A DNA stretch of 58,729 nt from Sphingopyxis sp. (lineage in GTDB: Bacteria > Pseudomonadota > Alphaproteobacteria > Sphingomonadales > Sphingomonadaceae), in assembly GCA_002733865.1 (NCBI GenBank), contig NVXM01000038.1:1-58729 (forward strand). The letters are read 5' to 3'. Of the stretch, positions 53,668 through 58,729 are shown piece by piece. Each line of letters begins with the position of its first letter. Within the stretch, counting starts at the first letter, position 1. The notes below the pieces were generated by a model, which was not told where the DNA came from, did not search any database, and worked only from the letters and a program-made list of their open reading frames with translations. A program made the position numbers and the translations under genes.

Positions 53668-53685
53668 CCTATCACTATTGATAGG
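53668..53685. promoter_or_regulatory. tet-operator-like palindrome ahead of the LuxR-type gene
   Basis: CCTATCACTATTGATAGG: two 6-bp arms about a 6-bp centre, 79 bp before the regulator's ATG. The CTATCA...TGATAG core is like TetR-family operators. It could bind a regulator or be the autoregulatory site; no T-run follows, so it is not a terminator. Confidence 0.45.
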
Positions 53686-53763
53686 AATGTTGGGTTGACT
53701 ACAAAACCAAACACCGCGACACACGGCGAATAATAATAATTGCGTCGTAAGGAGTGGAGCGGA

Positions 53764-54576
53764 ATGGCCGAGAATTTTATCGCCGAGATTCCCGAGATCG
53801 GTCGGCAACGATTTCGGGAAAATGTAGACAGTGTCACGATAACGAATCCTGCGGAAATTCGGCCTGCTGCCGAAGCCATGAATGAAATAGCCCAGTCCTA
53901 TGGGTTCCGGATCGCTGTATCCGCCGATATTTCCTCAAAGGCGCATCTCGTCGACGCTGACGGCATTTTGATTAACAAGGACGTTTTCGGCTGGGTGGCC
54001 GAAGGCGAGCGCTGGTGGGAAGATACCCGGCTGGCGCTCAGCTCACCCCTGCCGCGGGCCTGCCGCTACGAAAGCGAGCCAGTCTGGTGCAATGCTGACG
54101 GATTCCACGGCCACTGGCCGAATGAATATCTCGACAAGATCGATCTGCAGGATTTTTACGCCCAATCCCAGACATCCAAGTCCCACATCCTGATTCCCGT
54201 CCATCTGCCATTTGGCCAGATCGCGGCCGTCAGTTTCTCGACGCTTGAACATGGCATCACAGATCTGACCGAGGCCTACCGCCTCTACTCCGACTTTTTC
54301 GGAATCGTCACCAGCCGTTTCGTAACCGGTTACGTTCTCGCCATGCGCGAGAAACACCGGATGCCGGCCAATTGCATCCTGTCCAAGCGCGAAGCCGAAT
54401 GTTTGCACTGGGCGGCGATCGGCAAGACGGACAAGGAAATCAGCATGATCCTGTCGCTTAGCCACGCGACAATCCGTTATCATGTCAATCGTGCCGGGCA
54501 GAAGTTGAACAGCGTCAATCGCGGCCAGACCATCTTCAAGGCCGGTCAGCTCGGATATCTGGGCGCGACCGACTAG
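53764..54576 (+). CDS. LuxR family transcriptional regulator with autoinducer-binding-like domain
   Basis: A 270-residue regulator. The N-terminal ~190 residues look like an autoinducer-binding domain: AVSADISSKAHL, GERWWEDTRL, SHILIPVHLPFGQIAAVSF. The C-terminal helix-turn-helix is CILSKREAECLHWAAIGKTD, KEISMILSLSHATIRYHVNR. No luxI-type synthase is seen nearby, so it is a solo LuxR that may sense a pathway molecule rather than a homoserine lactone. ATG at 53764 has AAGGAG upstream. A palindrome lies at 53668-53685. Confidence 0.88.
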   Translation: MAENFIAEIPEIGRQRFRENVDSVTITNPAEIRPAAEAMNEIAQSYGFRIAVSADISSKAHLVDADGILINKDVFGWVAEGERWWEDTRLALSSPLPRACRYESEPVWCNADGFHGHWPNEYLDKIDLQDFYAQSQTSKSHILIPVHLPFGQIAAVSFSTLEHGITDLTEAYRLYSDFFGIVTSRFVTGYVLAMREKHRMPANCILSKREAECLHWAAIGKTDKEISMILSLSHATIRYHVNRAGQKLNSVNRGQTIFKAGQLGYLGATD

Positions 54577-54600
54577 TCCCGGAGCCTCACAAAAGAGCGG

Positions 54601-55023
54601 CTATTTCCGCAATATCGCGAACACTGCGCTCATGGTCATCAGCACCGTATCACCGCAGACAATCCGCCCGCTGCAATAAGCGGTGCGCTTGCTGATCCTG
54701 TCGATCACTGCGTGAGCCTCAACCCAGTCACCCAGCTTGGCACCAGCCAGATAATTGGTGTTGAGATTCATCGTCGCGACCGGCAGCGCCGGTTTCTCCG
54801 CACGGTGGACCTGATAGCTGAGCGCGACGTCGGCCAAAGTGCCCAGCACGCCGCCATGCGCAACCTTTATATGGTTGATATGCCCCTTGTTGATGCGGGT
54901 CGCGACGATGATGGATCCCTTGGCTTGGCGTTCATAATAGGGACCAGCCATATCCAGAAATGGACTGGAAAATTTCGCTCGCTCAAAGCCATCAGGGATA
55001 TCGTCTGCCGCGCTTATCTCCAA
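54601..55023 (-). CDS. PaaI family hotdog thioesterase
   Basis: A hotdog-fold acyl-CoA thioesterase, about 140 residues. Motifs: NHIKVAHGGVLGTLADVALS with the HGG turn and the catalytic Asp, MNLNTNYLAGAKLGDWVE, and RIVCGDTVLMTMSAVFAIL. The start is uncertain: TTG 55023 begins two bases after the Rieske gene's stop codon; a GTG at 55077 would overlap that gene by about 50 bp. It is the second gene of the Rieske operon and may release CoA from dead-end intermediates. Confidence 0.8.
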   Translation of the reverse strand: MEISAADDIPDGFERAKFSSPFLDMAGPYYERQAKGSIIVATRINKGHINHIKVAHGGVLGTLADVALSYQVHRAEKPALPVATMNLNTNYLAGAKLGDWVEAHAVIDRISKRTAYCSGRIVCGDTVLMTMSAVFAILRK

Positions 55024-55025
55024 TC

Positions 55026-56603
55026 TCAGGCAGCCTTTCTCTTCGGACTTTTTGGTGCCTCTTCGGAGTCCAGCCACAGATTCAGAGTCTCATGGAAATG
55101 CCGCAGTTTCGATTCCTGATATTGGGCAAATAGAGACACGCCATTCGGCTGGCTCTTCACCCCTTTTTGCATCGCCTTGTGATTGAGATAATCCTGGTTG
55201 AAAATCTTGTTCAGATAGCTGCCAAACTCAGTTGCCTGGGTATAGTCATCGTCCAGATCGAGGAAGGTGCATTTCGCTGGCTCTGGCCGCTCGGCGCCTT
55301 CCGGCAGCGCGACCATGAACATCACTTCGTGCAGCGACTGCTCCGGATTATCGCCATCGGGGCGGAACCGGTAAAAGATCGGGTTGAAATCGGCCCAGGG
55401 ACTGATGTTCGGGAACACGCTGTAGAAAATGGCATCGACCAGATCGGCATCGCTGATTTCGTCGACCATGTCTCCCCAAACGGGACGCATTTCTTCGCGG
55501 CGCGCCTGTGCGGCTTCGTCGCGCATCGCATGGGCGGAAACATCGGTATAGACCATCGGCATATCTTCATCAGCCTCGGCAATCTTGCCGCCGATCCAGT
55601 TGCACATATGCGGGTCAGCCGACTTCAAGTCGCCTTCGATGTAATTTGCATCCATATCAAAAATGCCGCTTTTGCCATTCGGCAGCGATACCTTCACCCG
55701 ATTTTCTTCCAGCCGCTCAAACTTGTGTTTGCTGATCGGATGGATGAAGCTTTTGAAAGCCTTCGCGTCCGGGAAGGCCGTCGGATCTGGATTGACCAGA
55801 TCGGTATGCGGACTCGGAGCACCGTGGGCGGACATCGCCCGGGAGAAATTATGCCAGACATCATATTTGCTGTTTGCATCAGCAAATGCAGGCATCAATT
55901 CAGGATGGGTGCCCACCACATGGTAGGATTCCATAAACGCTTCCTGGGCAATTTTCCAGTTGCAAGGCAGCCGTTTGATCATGTGCGCCGCCTTGAAACG
56001 CCGCTCGAACGGAATCTGGAAATGGCGGTCGATATCGCCCAGGAAATCTTCCAGCGGTTCGCAATCGGGATCCGGGTTGATGAAGACAAATCCGCCCCAT
56101 TCGCCAACCTTGACTTCCTTCAGGCTGTGGGTTTCTTCACTCACGGAAGGAAAGTCCCACTGACAGGGCACTTCCTTCAACTTGCCGTCCAGCTCCCAGG
56201 ACCAGCCATGGAACGGGCAGCGCAAAGCCTTCTGACCTTTTTTATGGCTGTCGCAAATCGCCCGGCCGCGGTGCATACAGCTGTTCGGGAAGGCCTTGAT
56301 TTCGTCTTCCGAGACCCGGACGACCAGAAACGAAAGCTCGGCAATATCATAGACGAATGTATCGCCGACATTCTTGATGTCATCCTTGTGGCAAGCCATT
56401 TGCCAGACGCGCTTCCAGAGCCGCTCGACCTCGCGATCATGCTCTTCCTTGCTCCAGTAGCGACTGACCTCGACGGTGGTCACTCCGGGCTCCATGGGAG
56501 ACTCTTCCATATAGACTGCAGGCGGCGCGACCTTGTCGCCTTCCAGCAGTTCGGTGTAGGAAATGCCGTTGGACCGATTATGTCCGGTTAACGTCTCGAC
56601 CAT
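55026..56603 (-). CDS. Rieske non-heme iron oxygenase, alpha subunit
   Basis: A 525-residue ring-hydroxylating or monooxygenase subunit. The [2Fe-2S] Rieske ligands are C109, H111, C129 and H132 (CMHRGRAICDSHKK ... LRCPFHGWSWEL). The mononuclear iron His pair is in FMESYHVVGTHPELM (H228, H233). The protein is about 70-100 residues longer than most such subunits, with extra length near the C-terminus. No beta subunit, ferredoxin or reductase is nearby, so its electron donors must be encoded elsewhere. ATG at 56603 has a CAGGAG site. Confidence 0.92.
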   Translation of the reverse strand: MVETLTGHNRSNGISYTELLEGDKVAPPAVYMEESPMEPGVTTVEVSRYWSKEEHDREVERLWKRVWQMACHKDDIKNVGDTFVYDIAELSFLVVRVSEDEIKAFPNSCMHRGRAICDSHKKGQKALRCPFHGWSWELDGKLKEVPCQWDFPSVSEETHSLKEVKVGEWGGFVFINPDPDCEPLEDFLGDIDRHFQIPFERRFKAAHMIKRLPCNWKIAQEAFMESYHVVGTHPELMPAFADANSKYDVWHNFSRAMSAHGAPSPHTDLVNPDPTAFPDAKAFKSFIHPISKHKFERLEENRVKVSLPNGKSGIFDMDANYIEGDLKSADPHMCNWIGGKIAEADEDMPMVYTDVSAHAMRDEAAQARREEMRPVWGDMVDEISDADLVDAIFYSVFPNISPWADFNPIFYRFRPDGDNPEQSLHEVMFMVALPEGAERPEPAKCTFLDLDDDYTQATEFGSYLNKIFNQDYLNHKAMQKGVKSQPNGVSLFAQYQESKLRHFHETLNLWLDSEEAPKSPKRKAA

Positions 56604-56792
56604 TATCTTCTCCTGAAAACAGATATTCTTTGGGAGACAAGTTAGCGCATAGGCCAGTCGTTGCCACTAGTGATTATGGCAGCCTGCCTGTTGTTTTTGA
56701 GGATAGCCCGGGGCGTTTACCTGTGTATCTTCACCGCGAAGAAGCAGATAGGAGTCTGCCCTGATCTGCCATGTCCAAAGGAGAGCATTTTC

Positions 56793-57422
56793 GTGAAACT
56801 CTATTCGAGTCTGGGACCAAACCCTCGCCTGGTGCGCATGTTCCTGATGGAAAAAAACATCGAGGTGGAGCGGATCCATCTCGACATCATCACGGGCGAA
56901 AACCGGTCGGAAGAATATGCCCGGAAAAACGTCATGCAGACCACACCAACGCTCGAGCTGGACGACGGCAGCCTGCTGACCGAATCGACCGTGATTTGCG
57001 AATATCTGGAAGAAGTCCAGCCCGAACCGGTGCTGATCGGTTCGACGCCGCTGGAACGCGCCGAAACCCGGCGCTGGGCACGGCGGATTGACCAGGAGAT
57101 TGCCATCCCCATGACCATGGGCTTTCGCGGCGGAGCCGGGCGCCCGATGTTCGAACCGCGGATCAATGTCGTCAGCCTCGAGGCTGCGGCGGAATTATCG
57201 GCCATGTCGGACAAGCATTGGGTCTGGCTGGATTGCCAGCTGGGGGACAAGGACTATTTCTGTCACGACAAGCTCAGCCTGGCTGATCTGGTGGCCTTCT
57301 GCTTCATCAAATTCGGCGGCACCGTCGGATGGAGCCTGCCGGATGGCACGGACAATCTCGCGCGTTTTGTAGCGATGATGGAAGAACGCCCCTCGGCCGA
57401 AATCTGGCGCGGTGAAGAATGA
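56793..57422 (+). CDS. Glutathione S-transferase family protein
   Basis: A 209-residue GST. The N-terminal thioredoxin fold opens VKLYSSLGPNPRLVRMFLME, with the cis-Pro and GSH block in MQTTPTLELDDGSLLTEST. The C-terminal helical domain has DKLSLADLVAFCFIKFGG. GTG at 56793 follows GGAGAG; a longer reading to 56661 has no ribosome site. It overlaps the VOC gene by 4 bp (ATGA). In this setting it may conjugate or isomerise a reactive ring-cleavage intermediate. Confidence 0.9.
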   Translation: MKLYSSLGPNPRLVRMFLMEKNIEVERIHLDIITGENRSEEYARKNVMQTTPTLELDDGSLLTESTVICEYLEEVQPEPVLIGSTPLERAETRRWARRIDQEIAIPMTMGFRGGAGRPMFEPRINVVSLEAAAELSAMSDKHWVWLDCQLGDKDYFCHDKLSLADLVAFCFIKFGGTVGWSLPDGTDNLARFVAMMEERPSAEIWRGEE

Positions 57423-57967
57423 CCGGTAGCCCAGCCACCCTCGCCAAGCTCGGCTCGATCATGCAGATCAGCTATGTGCCGGAAGATTATGACGCGGCGC
57501 TCGATTATTGGACGCAGAAAATGGGCGCGGGTCCGTTTTTCCACACCGAGAAGGTCGAGGTGGAAAATGTCAAATATCGCGGCGAGCCATCGGACATCCA
57601 GTTTTCGATGGCGATCGGCTATTGGGGCGATATTCAGGTCGAGCTGATCCGTCCCAACAATGACGCACCATCGATGTTCAAGGACTGGCGCGAAAAAGGG
57701 CTTCAGGGCGTGCAGCATCTCTGCCTGATCGTCGATGATCTGGACCACGCCAGGGCACTCACCAAAGAAGCGGGCGGCGAGATCATTCAGGAAGTCAGTC
57801 TGCCCGGCGGTGTCGGCGGCGCCTTTTACGCCGATTACGGCGGCGGTCCGGGGACGATCATCGAATATCTGCAAATCCCGCAGGCCGGTATCGATGGCTT
57901 CGCGGCGATGCGCCAAATGCATCTCGATTGGGATGGCAAAACAAACCCCGTGATAGGAAAAGAATAG
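57419..57967 (+). CDS. VOC (glyoxalase/dioxygenase) superfamily protein
   Basis: A 182-residue vicinal-oxygen-chelate protein with two beta-alpha-beta-beta-beta halves. The first half includes YDAALDYWTQKMGAGPFF and the second GVQHLCLIVDDLDHARAL and GGGPGTIIEYLQIP. A possible metal ligand set is His in VQHLC and Glu in IIEYL. It could be a lyase, isomerase or ring-cleavage enzyme. It overlaps the GST gene by 4 bp and is followed directly by the ThuA-like gene. Confidence 0.85.
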   Translation: MTGSPATLAKLGSIMQISYVPEDYDAALDYWTQKMGAGPFFHTEKVEVENVKYRGEPSDIQFSMAIGYWGDIQVELIRPNNDAPSMFKDWREKGLQGVQHLCLIVDDLDHARALTKEAGGEIIQEVSLPGGVGGAFYADYGGGPGTIIEYLQIPQAGIDGFAAMRQMHLDWDGKTNPVIGKE

Positions 57968-58729
57968 ATGAGCGAAGCGCCCGAACGCCGCCCCGACCAG
58001 AAACCGATCAAATGCGTGCTGGTCGCTGCCGGCAAATATCATGATATCGATTATGCCCGGCTCGAGGTGATGAAATTGCTCGCCGAGGATGATCGCATCC
58101 GCGTCCGGGTGTTCGAGGATTATGAGAATCTCGAGGCGATCAAGAATGCCGACTTTCTGGTCAGCTACACCTGCGACGTGCAGCCCAGCGAGGCAGCGCA
58201 GAAAACCATTCAGGATTTCGTTAATGGCGGTGGCCGCTATTTCGCCCTGCATGGCACCAATGCCGTGCTGAAATTTCTGGAAAACGGGCTGGTCGATGCG
58301 CCGGACGAGATGCCGGTCTTTGCCGACACGCTCGGCACCCGCTTTCTGTCCCATCCGCCAATCATTCCGTTCACCGTCGACAATGCCCAGCCGGATCACC
58401 CGCTGGTCAAGGGCATTCCCAGTTTCGAAACCACCGACGAACAATATCTGGTCGAGACCCGCGCCGAACTCGATGTGCTGCTCGACACCGAATATAATGG
58501 CACGGATGATATCAGCGGCTTTGTCCACAGCGACATCAAAAAGAGCCGGCATCCGGTCTTCTATATCCGGCGGATGGGCGAAGGTGCGGTGCTGTATCTG
58601 ACGATGGGCCATTGCCGGGGCCATTATGATATGGAGCCGGTGCTCGACTGGTGGCCCGAAGTGGACCGGTCTGGCTGGCAGCAGCCGATCATCTACGACC
58701 TGCTGCGGCGCGGTATCGGCTGGAGCTGC
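57968..58729 (+). CDS. ThuA-like domain protein, 3' end cut by window
   Basis: The first 254 codons are visible. The start ATG follows the stop of the VOC gene with no gap. KCVLVAAGKYHDIDYARLEV and VRVFEDYENLEAIKNADFLV lead into the glutamine-amidotransferase-like core FVNGGGRYFALHGTNAVL and GAVLYLTMGHCRGHYDMEP. This matches ThuA-like trehalose-utilisation proteins, which oxidise or hydrolyse sugar or ring substrates in a few studied cases; the role here is unknown. The frame is still open at the window edge. Confidence 0.75.
   Translation, partial: MSEAPERRPDQKPIKCVLVAAGKYHDIDYARLEVMKLLAEDDRIRVRVFEDYENLEAIKNADFLVSYTCDVQPSEAAQKTIQDFVNGGGRYFALHGTNAVLKFLENGLVDAPDEMPVFADTLGTRFLSHPPIIPFTVDNAQPDHPLVKGIPSFETTDEQYLVETRAELDVLLDTEYNGTDDISGFVHSDIKKSRHPVFYIRRMGEGAVLYLTMGHCRGHYDMEPVLDWWPEVDRSGWQQPIIYDLLRRGIGWSC

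Noticed and set aside
53668..53690. Palindrome as a terminator for the E1/lipoyl operon
   Set aside because: The stem is only 6 bp and AT-rich, with no T-run; an operator is a better reading.

Overview
This is a chromosomal window from a Gram-negative alphaproteobacterium, most likely a sphingomonad (order Sphingomonadales; Sphingopyxis, Sphingorhabdus or Parasphingorhabdus would fit). That is inferred from the look of the housekeeping proteins, the TonB-dependent receptors next to a catabolic cluster, and the dispersed palindromic repeats. No rRNA, tRNA or CRISPR array was recognised.

Positions 1-22 kb are mostly conserved housekeeping genes. A minus-strand run holds xseB, ispA, coaD, a secreted cyclophilin and queA (cut by the window edge). 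After it come two small membrane proteins, a DUF1289/HCCA-isomerase pair, purL, a DUF3052 protein, a Coq4-like protein, a nitroreductase, a YeiB-like DUF418 protein and an iron-storage pair (bfd with a Fur-box-like site, then bfr). Next are der, bamB and a YfgM-like protein, then panB, a lipoprotein phosphodiesterase, and a minus-strand run with two endonuclease III-type genes.

Positions 21.8-24.5 kb look like accessory DNA in decay. There are gene fragments, a frameshifted CHRD gene, a frameshifted GIY-YIG gene and an AT-rich patch. The patch carries a methyltransferase translationally coupled to a 58-residue H-NS-like protein and abuts the 3' end of guaA, a known integration hotspot. guaA is followed by a ZIP transporter and an acyl-CoA ligase. 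An acyl-CoA dehydrogenase then sits alone between near-perfect 21-bp inverted repeats with no transposase. After that come a lipoprotein, a PaaI thioesterase coupled to a GxxExxY protein, gyrB and a DCC-family protein.

Positions 35-58.7 kb form a large catabolic region. It contains two tandem, nearly duplicate TonB-dependent receptors, four SDRs (one of them 5' of the receptors in coordinate order), two zinc-free MDR oxidoreductases, three acyl-CoA dehydrogenases, an SCP2-type thiolase with an OB-fold partner, and a ketosteroid isomerase with all three catalytic residues. It also has a 2-oxoacid dehydrogenase E1 alpha/beta pair with a free-standing lipoyl domain, a LuxR-type regulator, a thioesterase, a Rieske oxygenase, and a GST/VOC/ThuA-like operon that runs off the window. 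The isomerase, the thiolase/OB pair, the paired acyl-CoA dehydrogenases and the Rieske oxygenase together suggest uptake and breakdown of a steroid or a related polycyclic isoprenoid. The substrate is inferred, not proven.
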